This document shows positions 16,119 to 24,475 of a stretch of DNA of 48,696 nt, one piece after another. This DNA comes from Clostridia bacterium. Its GTDB lineage: Bacteria > Bacillota > Clostridia > Christensenellales > Aristaeellaceae. Made by a program: the position numbers and the translations under genes. The DNA lies in assembly GCA_900769075.1 (NCBI GenBank), contig CAAGFE010000064.1:1-48696 (forward strand), given 5' to 3'. Position 1 is the first letter of the stretch. Each line of letters begins with the position of its first letter. Under the pieces are notes generated by a model, which saw only the letters and a list, made by a program, of their open reading frames with translations, did no database searches and was not told the DNA's origin.

Positions 16119-17657
16119 ATGACCACGATCACGCCCGCTGATATGAAAGCCCTCGAAACCCGCTTCATGGCGGAAAACGGCGTCCCCGGCGCCCTGCTGA
16201 TGGAGCATGCCGCCATGGGCGTGGTGGACGCCATCGCCCGGTACACCGGCAAGGGCACCGTGGTGTTCCTGTGCGGGCCGGGCAACAACGGCGGAGACGG
16301 CTACGCGGCGGCGCGGCTTTGGCAGGCGCGGGGCGGCACGTCCCACATTGTTGAGGTGACAGCGGAGGCGCACGGCGATGCGCTGTTCAACCGGAACCTC
16401 GCCCAAATCATGCGCATTCCTATTCAGGATGCCTCCGAATTTGAAGCGTTACCCCTGTGCAATGTGATTGTGGATGCACTCTTTGGCACCGGACTGTCCC
16501 GCGCGGTGGAAGGATACGCCGGTGCACTGATCCACTGGGCCAACGACAGGAATGACTTCGGCACGCCCATCATCGCGGTGGACATCCCCAGCGGCATCGA
16601 CGGCACCACCGGACAGGTGCTGGGATACGAAGCCATCCACGCGACGGAAACCGTCACCTTCCACCGCATCAAGCAGGGACTGCTGCTGGGCCATGCGCCG
16701 GATTATGTGGGGAAGATCACCGTACAGCCCATCCTCATCCCCGAGGGGGATGATCCCGACCTGGAATACGACGGGCTGGAAATACTCGCCCCTGCTGATC
16801 TGGATGACGAGCTTTTCCGCCGTTCCGCCACGGCGCATAAGGGGGATTTCGGGCGAGTGGTGCTGCTCTGCGGCAGCCGAGGCATGGCGGGTGCTGCGGC
16901 CCTGTGCGCCAACGCCGCCATGCGCACCGGCGCGGGGCTGACGACCATCCTCTGCCGGGAGAGCCTCCTCCCCATCCTGCAAAGCCTTGCGCCGGGCGCG
17001 ATGTGCGCCCCCCTGCCCGAGAAGGACGGCGTGCTGCAGCCGGAATCCGCCGACATCGCCCGCGAGGTGCTGTCCCGCGCGGACGCGGCCTGCATCGGCT
17101 GCGGCCTGGGACAAGCCCCTGACCTGCTCCCCCTGCTGACGCTGTTTGCCCAGGCGGAATGCCCCGTCGTCTGGGATGCGGATGCGCTGAACCTGCTGGC
17201 CAGGCACAGGGAGCTGCCGGCGCTGAAGGAGGCCGATGTGATCACGCCCCACCCCGGCGAAGCCGCCCGGCTTCTGGGCTGCACAACGGCAGAAGTCACC
17301 GACGACGCGCTTTCCGCCCTCCAGCGCCTGCATGAGCGTTGCGGCTGCACGGTGCTGCTCAAGGGGGCGCGGACGCTCATCACCGACGGCGAGCGCACCT
17401 TCTGCAACCTGCATACCTCCCCTGCCCTGGCCAAGGGCGGCTCGGGTGATGTGCTGGCGGGCATCATCACCGCGCTGCTGGCCAGGCCCTTTGACGGATA
17501 TGATGACGGCCGCCTGTCCGGCGTCAGAGCCGCCGCTTACGGCGCGCTGATTCACGGGCTGGCAGGCATCCGCGCCGCCAAGCGCCGCGGCGAGAACTGC
17601 GCCCTGCCCACCGACCTGGTGGACTGCATCCGTCTGGACAGCCAGGGGATTGACTGA
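16119..17657 (+). CDS. nnr: Bifunctional NAD(P)HX epimerase/dehydratase
   Basis: Repairs NADH and NADPH that have been damaged by hydration. The 512-residue protein has both domains in the usual order. The epimerase (NnrE/YjeF-N, residues about 1-210) shows GPGNNGGDGYAAARLW and DIPSGIDGTTGQ. The ADP-dependent dehydratase (NnrD, about 220-512) shows GSRGMAGAAALCANAAMRTG, HPGEAARLLG, LLKGARTLI and the ribokinase-like KGGSGDVLAG with the catalytic Asp. AGGAGG lies nine bases before the ATG. It starts 36 bases after spoIIID and may be read with it. The stop is followed after one base by the start of the broken AraC gene. Confidence 0.95.
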   Translation: MTTITPADMKALETRFMAENGVPGALLMEHAAMGVVDAIARYTGKGTVVFLCGPGNNGGDGYAAARLWQARGGTSHIVEVTAEAHGDALFNRNLAQIMRIPIQDASEFEALPLCNVIVDALFGTGLSRAVEGYAGALIHWANDRNDFGTPIIAVDIPSGIDGTTGQVLGYEAIHATETVTFHRIKQGLLLGHAPDYVGKITVQPILIPEGDDPDLEYDGLEILAPADLDDELFRRSATAHKGDFGRVVLLCGSRGMAGAAALCANAAMRTGAGLTTILCRESLLPILQSLAPGAMCAPLPEKDGVLQPESADIAREVLSRADAACIGCGLGQAPDLLPLLTLFAQAECPVVWDADALNLLARHRELPALKEADVITPHPGEAARLLGCTTAEVTDDALSALQRLHERCGCTVLLKGARTLITDGERTFCNLHTSPALAKGGSGDVLAGIITALLARPFDGYDDGRLSGVRAAAYGALIHGLAGIRAAKRRGENCALPTDLVDCIRLDSQGID

Positions 17658-17658
17658 C

Positions 17659-18338
17659 ATGCGCGCCCTGACGCGGGTTTATCATCCCATCACAGGCACG
17701 CCCTTTCATCAGGATGAAGCCTATCGGGAACTGATGCCCTGTGCGGCGCTTTCGCCCTATATCCGCTGCTTCCGGGGCAGCGTCCGGCCTCTGCCGGCCC
17801 GCCCCTCGATCGAGGACGGGATCGTCATCCCGGACACCTGTATGGACATCATCTTCCATGTAGACTACGCGGGCAATCGCCTCAGCAGTGTTTTCTGCGC
17901 GCTGGACGAGCATTCCTACCGCACGCCCGCCAGCAGGGAATCCGGCGGACGCTCCGCAACCTTCGCAATCCGTTTCTATGCATGGACGGCCTGCCTTTTT
18001 GCGGAGGACAGCCTGCGGGGCAGCGTCAATGGGCGCTTTTCGATGAACCCACCCTTGAAGGCAAGGCGCACATTGCGGAGCGCGTTCTTCTCGGGCTTCT
18101 GCGCGTTGATCGGGCGGACCCGGCTGTGCTCAACGCGGTGATGGGCACATCCCCCAAGACCTTTGCATCGCTGATGCGCTATCAGCTGCTGTGGCAGGAC
18201 ATGGTGCTTTCCGATCGCTTCGATGTGCAGGACGCGGTGGACAGGTTCGGGTACACCGACCAGGCGCACCTGCTCCACAATTTCCGCAGCCGCCACCTTA
18301 TGCCGCCCCGGGAAGCGCTCAGCCTGGCCCGACACTGA
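17659..18338 (+). pseudogene. Broken AraC-family regulator
   Basis: The first part (from ATG 17659) encodes the N-terminal sensor domain of an AraC-type regulator (ALSPYIRCFRGSVRPLP, IPDTCMDIIFHVDY, ATFAIRFYAWTACLFAEDS). Near 18036 the reading frame changes: homology continues in the next frame with LFDEPTLEGKAHIAERVLLG. A second lesion near 18140 joins DPAVLNAV directly to SPKTFASLMRYQLLW, which removes about 40 residues holding the first of the two DNA-binding helix-turn-helix units. The second unit (FDVQDAVDRFGYTDQAHLLH, RHLMPPREAL) is intact. Without the first unit and with a frame change the gene cannot give a normal regulator. Confidence 0.82.
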
Positions 18339-18373
18339 CGCTTTTTTACAAGACATTCTCCTTTTCCGATGCT

Positions 18374-19306
18374 ATGATGGTACAAAGGAGTGATTTGGAT
18401 GAACCTCTACGAAAGGCCCGCGCCTTCATGTACCGCAGCGCCCGTCCGCTGGAGCTGGCCCTGTGGCAGTACCATTTTGAGAACGCCGGCGCTGACCGCG
18501 TGCTGCACGCCCTGTCCTTCTACCAGAACGAGGACGGCGGCTTCGGCCACGCGCTGGAGGCGGACAGCCGGAACCCGTTGTCCTCGCCCCTGACCACCCA
18601 GACCGCCACGGAGATCCTCTATGCCGTGGACGCGCTCCGGACGCACCCGCTGGTGCAGAATACCCTGCGCTACCTGGACAGCGGCGCGCATTTTGACGCG
18701 GCCCAACGCCAGTGGCTGAACTGCGTTCCCGGCAACAACGACGCGCCCCATGCCATCTGGTGGCATTATCGGGACGGTGGGGACGCGTTCAGCTACAACC
18801 CCACCGCCGCGCTGGCGGGCTTCATCCTGCGCTATGGGGAGAAGGGCTCCCCCGTGTACGAGAAGGGCCTCGCCATCGCCCGGGAGGCGGCTGACTGGTA
18901 CCTGTCCGGCCAAGGACGCGGCGAGAAGCATGTGCTCCACTGCTTCGTCCGCCTGGCGCAGTTCTGCGAGGGACACGACGTCCCCCGGCTTGGTCAGCTG
19001 AGAGCCGCCCTGCATGAGGAGATGCAGCGCTGCATCTGCACCGATCTGAGCAAATACGGCGTGGAATACGTTGACCGCCCCACCGACCTCATTGACGGTC
19101 CGGCACATCCCTACTATCCTGACATGGCCGGCGCAGCGGACGCGGAATGTCAATTCCTCCTGGATTCCCAGCTGGCGGACGGCTCCTGGCCCGTGCCGTG
19201 GACCTGGTGCAACGGCTACAAGGAATTTGAAGTCGCCGCCAACTGGTGGAAGGGACATATCGTGCTCAAGCATATTCTGTATCTGCGGAATTTCGGAAAG
19301 CTGTAA
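18374..19306 (+). CDS. Alpha-toroid (prenyltransferase/squalene-cyclase-like) protein, 5' end damaged
   Basis: Unknown soluble protein of about 300 residues. QNEDGGFGHALEAD (from about residue 58), PTAALAGFILRY, LDSQLADGSWPVPWTW and HIVLKHILYLRN are repeats of the terpene-cyclase/prenyltransferase barrel type, but catalytic DDTA-like motifs are not seen. Such proteins recur next to AraC regulators in Firmicutes without known function. The expected start, ATG at 18399 after AAAGGAG, gives MNLYE and then runs out of frame. One extra A in the GAAAGG at 18411-18416 would give MNLYEKARAFMYRSARPLEL, which joins the main frame. Either one base has been lost, or translation starts at 18377 or 18428 with no good ribosome-binding site. 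Confidence 0.65.
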   Translation: MMVQRSDLDEPLRKARAFMYRSARPLELALWQYHFENAGADRVLHALSFYQNEDGGFGHALEADSRNPLSSPLTTQTATEILYAVDALRTHPLVQNTLRYLDSGAHFDAAQRQWLNCVPGNNDAPHAIWWHYRDGGDAFSYNPTAALAGFILRYGEKGSPVYEKGLAIAREAADWYLSGQGRGEKHVLHCFVRLAQFCEGHDVPRLGQLRAALHEEMQRCICTDLSKYGVEYVDRPTDLIDGPAHPYYPDMAGAADAECQFLLDSQLADGSWPVPWTWCNGYKEFEVAANWWKGHIVLKHILYLRNFGKL

Positions 19307-19383
19307 CGCCGCCGGCAGGTCAGGCATCCATCGGGATCGACCCGGCTTTTCCCGCGACGGACGATTGAAAGGAACCATGCGTA

Positions 19384-19592
19384 ATGAGCAAATACGACGC
19401 ATGATGTGCCTATGTGCAGCGTCATGGAAGTCAGTCCTTCAAGCTGACATTTGATGAAATACAGACAATTCTGGGGATCCCGATAGACCATTCCTTTCTG
19501 AAAGACAAAAGGGAACTTGCTGAATACGGCTACGCAGTCGGGAAGATTTCCATGAAGGAAAAAACGGTTGTCTTTACAAAACCGGATTGACA
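19384..19592 (+). pseudogene. Remnant of a small conserved Firmicute protein
   Basis: Starting with MSKYDA at 19384 there is an in-frame TGA (19402-19404). The same frame then continues as YVQRHGSQSFKLTFDEIQ and GIPIDHSFLKDKRELAEYGY, then VGKISMKEK. A run of seven A (19559-19565) then shifts the frame; removing one A gives TVVFTKPD and a stop at 19589-19591. I recall a family of about 65-residue proteins with this pattern (beginning MSKY, containing GSQSFKLTF and VGKISMKE) in many Clostridia; the family name is not verified. Base composition is clearly more AT-rich than its surroundings, which suggests a foreign origin. Two lesions in 200 bases indicate decay. Confidence 0.65.
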
Positions 19593-19647
19593 AATCCCGG
19601 TTTGCCGCAGCAGGATCCTTTCAACACCGCTCCCCTTGGACAGCGGC

Positions 19648-19688
19648 AAAAAGGCTCCTCCGCATGCCATGAAGCATGCGGAGGAGCC
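19648..19688 (-). terminator. Terminator of the GH32 gene
   Basis: Perfect 15-base stem (19674-19688 with 19653-19667), six-base loop and a T run on the minus strand, four bases after the stop. Confidence 0.93.
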
Positions 19689-19691
19689 GCT

Positions 19692-20903
19692 TTATTCTTC
19701 TGCTGATTTGGTCGGATAGATGCGGCCCGACAGCCATTTGCCGTTGACCATGACCTCCACCGCGGAGCCGTCCACGGCGAGAAAGACGTCGTTCATGTCT
19801 TTCACGGGCACGGTGCGGGTGAGAGGGAATTTGTCCGGACCCTGGGCCAGGGTGGATGCGCTGCGGTCAAGGATCAGCGTGCCGTCCGGGAGCAGCGTCA
19901 GGCGGGTCTGTTCTTCCCCATTGTCATGGAGGAGCCAGGTGCGGGGCAGCTCTGTCCGGGACACCTGCAGGCGCTGCGCACCCGGCAGGCCCTCAGCACC
20001 CGGCACAGGCTCCGCGCAAAGGCCGTCCGCCATGATATGCATCACCCGCGCCAGGCTCATCACCCCCGACCAGCCCTTGTGCGCCACGTTGTCGCATTCG
20101 GGCATCCAGCCGATGAGGATCGCCCGGCCCGCTTCGTCCGTGAAGGCCTGCGGGGCATAGAAGCCCTGCTGGCCCGCCGGGTCAACAATCTCCTCCCCTT
20201 CCTCCTGGAAGCGGAGCGCCTCGTCCAGCGTGCCGATCCTGGCGCGCACCTCCGCGCAGGGCGAGTAGAGCAGCACCAGCTTGCCGTCCACCGGGACGAG
20301 GTTCGGGCATTCCCAGGGGACGCCGTCCGCCTTGTCCGACTGGGCCAGCACATGGCGATACGTCCATGTTCGCATGTCCGGCGAGGTGTACAGCAGCACG
20401 CAGCCGCGCTTCTCCACGCAGCCGCCCAGCACCATCAGGTACTGCCCGCCATGCCGGAGCACGCAGGGATCGCGCCAGTCAAGCACCTTCATGGCGCCGT
20501 GGATATCCGCGGTCAGCGCGCCCTCCGCCGTTTGACGCAGGGTGGTCAGGGATTCATCCGCCGGCTCGGCAAACCACTGCTGCGCGCCGTCGTATGCGCC
20601 CCGGCCCTGCTCCTCCGCGCCGATGCTGGTGTAGAAAAAGTGGGGCTGGCCGGCCTCATCCTTGCAGCAGCCGCCGGAAAAGCAGTGGACTTCCCCCCGG
20701 GCTGCGTCCGGCGCCAGGGCCACGGGCAGGGTTTCCCAGTGCAGCAGATCCCGGGAGCGGGCATGCCCCCAGTGAATATCGCCCCACTGGTCGCCCCGGG
20801 GATTGTACTGGTAAAACATGTGATACCAGCCCTTGTACTCCACCAGGCCGTTGGGGTCATTGATCCAGTTTTGTTCCGGGCGGTAATGCCATGCGGGCTT
20901 CAT
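19692..20903 (-). CDS. Glycoside hydrolase family 32 (beta-fructosidase)
   Basis: Hydrolyses sucrose, sucrose 6-phosphate or fructans in the cytosol. The 403-residue protein has all three catalytic landmarks: WINDPNG with the nucleophile Asp16, WRDP with the transition-state Asp145, and WECP with the acid/base Glu198. There is no signal peptide, so an intracellular substrate such as imported sucrose 6-phosphate is likely. The C-terminal beta-sandwich is shorter than in most sucrose-6-phosphate hydrolases (about 450-490 residues). No PTS permease, fructokinase or LacI regulator sits beside it, which is unusual. AGGAGG precedes the ATG, and a perfect-stem terminator follows. Confidence 0.9.
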   Translation of the reverse strand: MKPAWHYRPEQNWINDPNGLVEYKGWYHMFYQYNPRGDQWGDIHWGHARSRDLLHWETLPVALAPDAARGEVHCFSGGCCKDEAGQPHFFYTSIGAEEQGRGAYDGAQQWFAEPADESLTTLRQTAEGALTADIHGAMKVLDWRDPCVLRHGGQYLMVLGGCVEKRGCVLLYTSPDMRTWTYRHVLAQSDKADGVPWECPNLVPVDGKLVLLYSPCAEVRARIGTLDEALRFQEEGEEIVDPAGQQGFYAPQAFTDEAGRAILIGWMPECDNVAHKGWSGVMSLARVMHIMADGLCAEPVPGAEGLPGAQRLQVSRTELPRTWLLHDNGEEQTRLTLLPDGTLILDRSASTLAQGPDKFPLTRTVPVKDMNDVFLAVDGSAVEVMVNGKWLSGRIYPTKSAEE

Positions 20904-20920
20904 GCTGCTTTCCTCCTGAA

Positions 20921-20953
20921 AAGCGCGCCCGCCCGGAGAGCAGACGCGCCCAT
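20921..20953 (-). terminator. Probable terminator of the SH3b protein gene
   Basis: GC-rich imperfect stem on the minus strand ending in TTTTC, located between the SH3b gene stop and the GH32 start codon. Confidence 0.5.
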
Positions 20954-20966
20954 TTGCATCCTTGGT

Positions 20967-22952
20967 TCAGTTTTCAGCCACCGGCGCGGTGATCTGGCTC
21001 GTCGCGCCGCCGAAGGTGCCGTTGGCGCCCTCCGCCCAGACGTAGAGGCTGTGCCCCACGTCATCCGCCTGCACGGTGTAATAGCCGGTGGTGGAAAGGA
21101 TCTTGTCATCGTCGCGGTACCAGGTGTAGGTGGCGGAGGCCGTCAGCGGGGTCAGGGTGACAAACAGCGTCTGACCAACGACGGGTGTGGTATCGTTGAG
21201 GGTGACGCCATCAATGCGAATGGTGGAAACCACCTTCTCCTGCACCTTGCTGGTCAGGCTGCTGACCACCGAGCCGGAGGTGGAGCCCGTGCCGTTGGCA
21301 TAGACATAAATGCTGGTGCCCACGTCAGACTCCGTCACGGTATAGGTATCCCCATAGCCCAGGATATTGCCCGCCGAGCTGCGCCAGGTGAAGGCGGCCG
21401 TCGCGGTTGCGGGGGACAGCGAAGCCTTCAGGGTATCTCCCACGGTGGGCGTGGTGTCGCTGATGGTGACGCTCTGCAGCACGATGGTGGGAACCGTTGC
21501 GGGGGCAACCGCCGAGGTTCTGGCGGAGGTTGCTTCGCCGGTGGTATTGCCGGTGCCGTCCGCCCAGGCGTACAGCAGGTAGCCCTCATCCGCGGATTTC
21601 ACCGTGTAGGTGGTGCCGCTGCCCACAAACACGCCGTTATCCCGGAACCAGGAGATGGTGGCCGTCGCACCGGCGGGCGAGAGGGTTGCCGTCAGGGTCT
21701 GGCCCACGGTGGGCGTCGTATCGCTGATGGTCACCGACTTGAGCTGATACACGCGGGACACATAGCTCTCCTTCACCGTCGCCCAGGCGGACACAGCCGT
21801 GCCGCTGGTGGCGCCGGTGCCGGTCACGGATGCGCGGATCTTTCGGCCCGCGTCGCTATCCTTCACGGTATAGCTGGCCCCGGAGCCCAGCGTCACGCCC
21901 TGATCGTTAACCCAGCTGATCTTCACGCTGGCAGAGGAGGGCGACACGATGGCCCGGAGGGTATCGCCGGGCTGCACGGAGGTGGCGCTGATGCCCACGG
22001 AGGTGATGATGCTGGGGGCGCGGGTGGTGAGGAACTCGGTCATCATATAGCCGGTATTGGTGCCGACGCGGATTTTGCACCAGGCTGCGCCATACTCCAG
22101 CACGGTGACCTGGGTGCCCACGCTGTAGGTGGCGATGGTCGGGAACACCTTCCCCGCGCCCAGGCGCAGGCGCACGCCCTTGCCGTTCTGGCTGGTCACA
22201 TAGGCGGTATAGGTGCTGCCGGTGGCGTTATCCGGCTTCACGGTGGACAGGAACTCGGTCATCATATAGCCTTCCAGGCCGTTGACGCGGATGCGGCACC
22301 AGGTGCTCCCATAGCTCAGGACAGTCACCTGCTGGCCCACGTTGTAGGAAGCCAGCACCTCGTTCTGCTTGGAGGGGCCGGAGCGCAGCACCACGGTTTT
22401 GCCGTTGGCGCTGACGACATAGGCGGTATATCCGCCCGCAACGCTGCCGGAGCCGGAGCCGATCCGGATGAATTCATTCATCATATACCCCGTGCGCCCA
22501 TTGATGCGGATCCTGGACCAGGTGTCGCCGGTGCTGAGGATGGTCAGCGGCGTGCCCACGGCATAGGACGCGACGATGGCATACTGGGTCGAGGGGCCGG
22601 AGCGCAGGCGAACCGGCTTGCCGTTGGCGCTGGTCACGGTGGCGGCGGTGTTTTCATCCAGCTGACCGCCGGTGATGGAGCCGGTGATGGTCAGGTACGA
22701 AGCGCTCATATAGCCGGTCTTGCCATCGGGCGTGAGGACGTAGTACCAGGAGCCGGAACCGCCCAGAATGGTCACCGTGGTGCCGGTGTAATAGGCGGAG
22801 ATCGTCTTTGCGCTGGTGGACGCGCCTTCCCGCAGGCGCAGCCAGCCGCCCTTGACGGTGGCGGTGGCATATTCATCCGCCCGGGCCGCCGGAACGAACA
22901 GCATCGTCAGCAGCAGGGACAGGGTCAGGAGCAATGCAGCAAATCGCTTCAT
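20967..22952 (-). CDS. Secreted protein with four SH3b and four Ig-like repeats
   Basis: A 661-residue exported protein. Residues 1-25 are a signal peptide (cleavage after ARA). Four bacterial SH3 domains follow at about 28-88, 103-164, 177-236 and 249-309, each with the pattern LRxGPS...VTVL...WxxIRVxGxxGYM. Residues 313-658 are four repeats of about 83-86 residues; three open with a variant of VTISDTTPTVGQTL and end with a Gly/Thr/Ser-rich turn, matching an Ig-like beta-sandwich. No catalytic domain, LPXTG sorting signal or membrane anchor is seen. SH3b domains bind peptidoglycan peptides, so it is probably held on the wall and shows the Ig-like part outward. Function unknown; adhesion or wall scaffolding is inference. 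Confidence 0.85.
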   Translation of the reverse strand: MKRFAALLLTLSLLLTMLFVPAARADEYATATVKGGWLRLREGASTSAKTISAYYTGTTVTILGGSGSWYYVLTPDGKTGYMSASYLTITGSITGGQLDENTAATVTSANGKPVRLRSGPSTQYAIVASYAVGTPLTILSTGDTWSRIRINGRTGYMMNEFIRIGSGSGSVAGGYTAYVVSANGKTVVLRSGPSKQNEVLASYNVGQQVTVLSYGSTWCRIRVNGLEGYMMTEFLSTVKPDNATGSTYTAYVTSQNGKGVRLRLGAGKVFPTIATYSVGTQVTVLEYGAAWCKIRVGTNTGYMMTEFLTTRAPSIITSVGISATSVQPGDTLRAIVSPSSASVKISWVNDQGVTLGSGASYTVKDSDAGRKIRASVTGTGATSGTAVSAWATVKESYVSRVYQLKSVTISDTTPTVGQTLTATLSPAGATATISWFRDNGVFVGSGTTYTVKSADEGYLLYAWADGTGNTTGEATSARTSAVAPATVPTIVLQSVTISDTTPTVGDTLKASLSPATATAAFTWRSSAGNILGYGDTYTVTESDVGTSIYVYANGTGSTSGSVVSSLTSKVQEKVVSTIRIDGVTLNDTTPVVGQTLFVTLTPLTASATYTWYRDDDKILSTTGYYTVQADDVGHSLYVWAEGANGTFGGATSQITAPVAEN

Positions 22953-23151
22953 GATGATTACCTCCCACAGGGGTTACTATCTTATATTCGGACTGTCCGC
23001 AGGGCTTTCCTGCTTTCCGGCCGTCTGTTTTTGTCATTTGTCTGACATCAATACAACGGTTGAGAGAGGAATGATCTTGCAAGCGAAAGAAGATTTTCCA
23101 AAAGAATTTCACCCGGCCTTCACCCCGGCGCCTTTTGCCGGCATTGAGAAC

Positions 23152-23182
23152 AAAAAGAAAACCCCATCCTTGCGGAGGGGGT
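23152..23182 (-). terminator. Terminator of rpsT
   Basis: Minus-strand stem (ACCCC/GGGGT plus an inner TCC/GGA around a GCAA loop, 23161-23182) followed by a T-rich run at 23160-23152. Confidence 0.8.
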
Positions 23183-23204
23183 AAACGCGAATCCTGACGT
23201 GCGA

Positions 23205-23471
23205 TTACACGGCGGCAGCCTTGTTCAGCTGCTTGGCCAGACGAGCCTTCTTGCGATTGGCGGCGTTCTTGTGAATAATGCCCTTCGCGGCGGCCTTATC
23301 AATCGCGGAGGTGGTCGCGGTCAACTGCACATTGGCGGTCGCGGGATCGGCAGCAACAGCAGCCGTGAACTTCTTCACGGAAGTACGAACAGCGCTCTTC
23401 ACCATGCGATTACGCAGGGTCTTCTTTGCAGCGACCTTCACGCGCTTCTTAGCGGACTTGATATTCGGCAA
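23205..23471 (-). CDS. rpsT: 30S ribosomal protein S20
   Basis: Small basic protein binding 16S rRNA in the body of the 30S subunit; 88 residues with the standard start PNIKSAKKRVKVAAKKTLRN and the C-terminal half IHKNAANRKKARLAKQLN. The start codon is TTG, with a very strong GGAGGTG eight bases upstream and no ATG nearby. E. coli rpsT also starts with TTG, where the weak codon takes part in autogenous control, so this may be conserved for regulation. It has its own promoter and terminator and is not linked to holA as in many relatives. Confidence 0.97.
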   Translation of the reverse strand: MPNIKSAKKRVKVAAKKTLRNRMVKSAVRTSVKKFTAAVAADPATANVQLTATTSAIDKAAAKGIIHKNAANRKKARLAKQLNKAAAV

Positions 23472-23561
23472 CTTCTTTCACCTCCTGCTGATGTGAACTG
23501 TATCGGCGGTCTACACCGATTGCGTTGGTACGGTATGAACCGTCAGATACCAGCGCCATAC

Positions 23562-23590
23562 ATCATAGCACGTTTGCCGGGAAAAATCAA
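23562..23590 (-). promoter_or_regulatory. Sigma-A promoter of rpsT
   Basis: Minus-strand TTGATT (23590-23585), 17 bases, TATGAT (23567-23562), about 90 bases before the TTG start, leaving a leader of some 80 bases. Confidence 0.8.
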
Positions 23591-23647
23591 GAGGTCAAAC
23601 GAAAAAAGTTGCAAATTTCCGAATTCAGATCTTTCAGCCGGATCAGC

Positions 23648-24475
23648 TCACAGCGGCCGCTCCGCCCTTGGATAAACGCCCAGCAGCCGCAGCGCGCAGG
23701 TATAGGGCCGGGCCGCCGCCATGGCACGGGACAGATGCGCCGCGTCCATTTCGCCCTCAAAATCCGCAGAGAAAAAGTACTGGAAGGGCGTATCCGGCAG
23801 GGGCCGGGATTCAATGCGGCTCATATTCAGCCCGCTCTCGGCGAAGGAGGACAGCACCTTCACCAGCGCGCCGACCTCGTTGTTCACGCGGAAGGTCACC
23901 GTTGCCTTGGCGGGGGCGCCCAGGGGGATGGCGCTCATGGACAGGATGAAGAAGCGCGTTGTGTTGGTGGCGCTGGTCTGGATGTTCTCCGCCATGGAGA
24001 CCAGGCCATATTCCTTCGCGGCCTCGGCGGAAGCGATGGCCGCCCGGGACGGATCCCCCATTTCCGCCACCTCGCGGGCGGAAATCGCCGTGTTGGCCGA
24101 CGGCACAATCTGCACGCCGGGCAGGGTCTGCAGGAACTCATCGCACTGGGCGATCGCCTGGGGATGGCTGGCAATGTGGCGGATGTCGCTCAGCTTCGCC
24201 CCGGGCACCCCCAGCAGATGATGGCGCACCGCCTTCATCGTTTCGCCCACGATGTGCAGGGGCATGTTTTCCAGCAGGGAATAGGTCGGCAGCACCGCCC
24301 CGGCAAAGGAGTTTTCCACCGGGAGGAGGGCATAATCCGCCCGGCCCTCGGTCACCGCCTTCGCAGCCTCCGGGAAGGTGTTGAAGCCCACGCAGGTGCC
24401 GTCGGGAAAGGCCGCCTGCGCCGCGCCGTGGGAAAAGCTCCCTGCCGTGCCCGGATAGGCGATCACAAAAGACAT
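23648..24475 (-). CDS. pheA: Prephenate dehydratase
   Basis: Converts prephenate to phenylpyruvate in phenylalanine synthesis. The 275-residue protein has the dehydratase domain (residues about 1-180; AYPGTAGSFSHGAAQAAFP, LPVENSFAGAV, catalytic TTRFFIL) and a C-terminal ACT domain with GALVKVLSSF and the phenylalanine-binding ESRP, so feedback inhibition by phenylalanine is expected. There is no chorismate mutase domain. The ATG at 24475 follows AGGAGCGACAGG and lies 13 bases inside the end of aroC, so translation is coupled. It is the last gene of aroA-aroC-pheA. Confidence 0.93.
   Translation of the reverse strand: MSFVIAYPGTAGSFSHGAAQAAFPDGTCVGFNTFPEAAKAVTEGRADYALLPVENSFAGAVLPTYSLLENMPLHIVGETMKAVRHHLLGVPGAKLSDIRHIASHPQAIAQCDEFLQTLPGVQIVPSANTAISAREVAEMGDPSRAAIASAEAAKEYGLVSMAENIQTSATNTTRFFILSMSAIPLGAPAKATVTFRVNNEVGALVKVLSSFAESGLNMSRIESRPLPDTPFQYFFSADFEGEMDAAHLSRAMAAARPYTCALRLLGVYPRAERPL

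Noticed and set aside
19402..19404. In-frame TGA read as selenocysteine in the small protein remnant
   Set aside because: The frame is also broken by a seven-A run further on, no selenocysteine insertion hairpin is apparent, and nearby selenoprotein genes are absent; decay is simpler.
19926..23045. Open frame of over 1000 codons opposite the GH32 and SH3b genes
   Set aside because: It is the mirror of two well-supported genes in GC-rich DNA, has low-complexity Gly/His/Ala composition, no ribosome-binding site and no family pattern.
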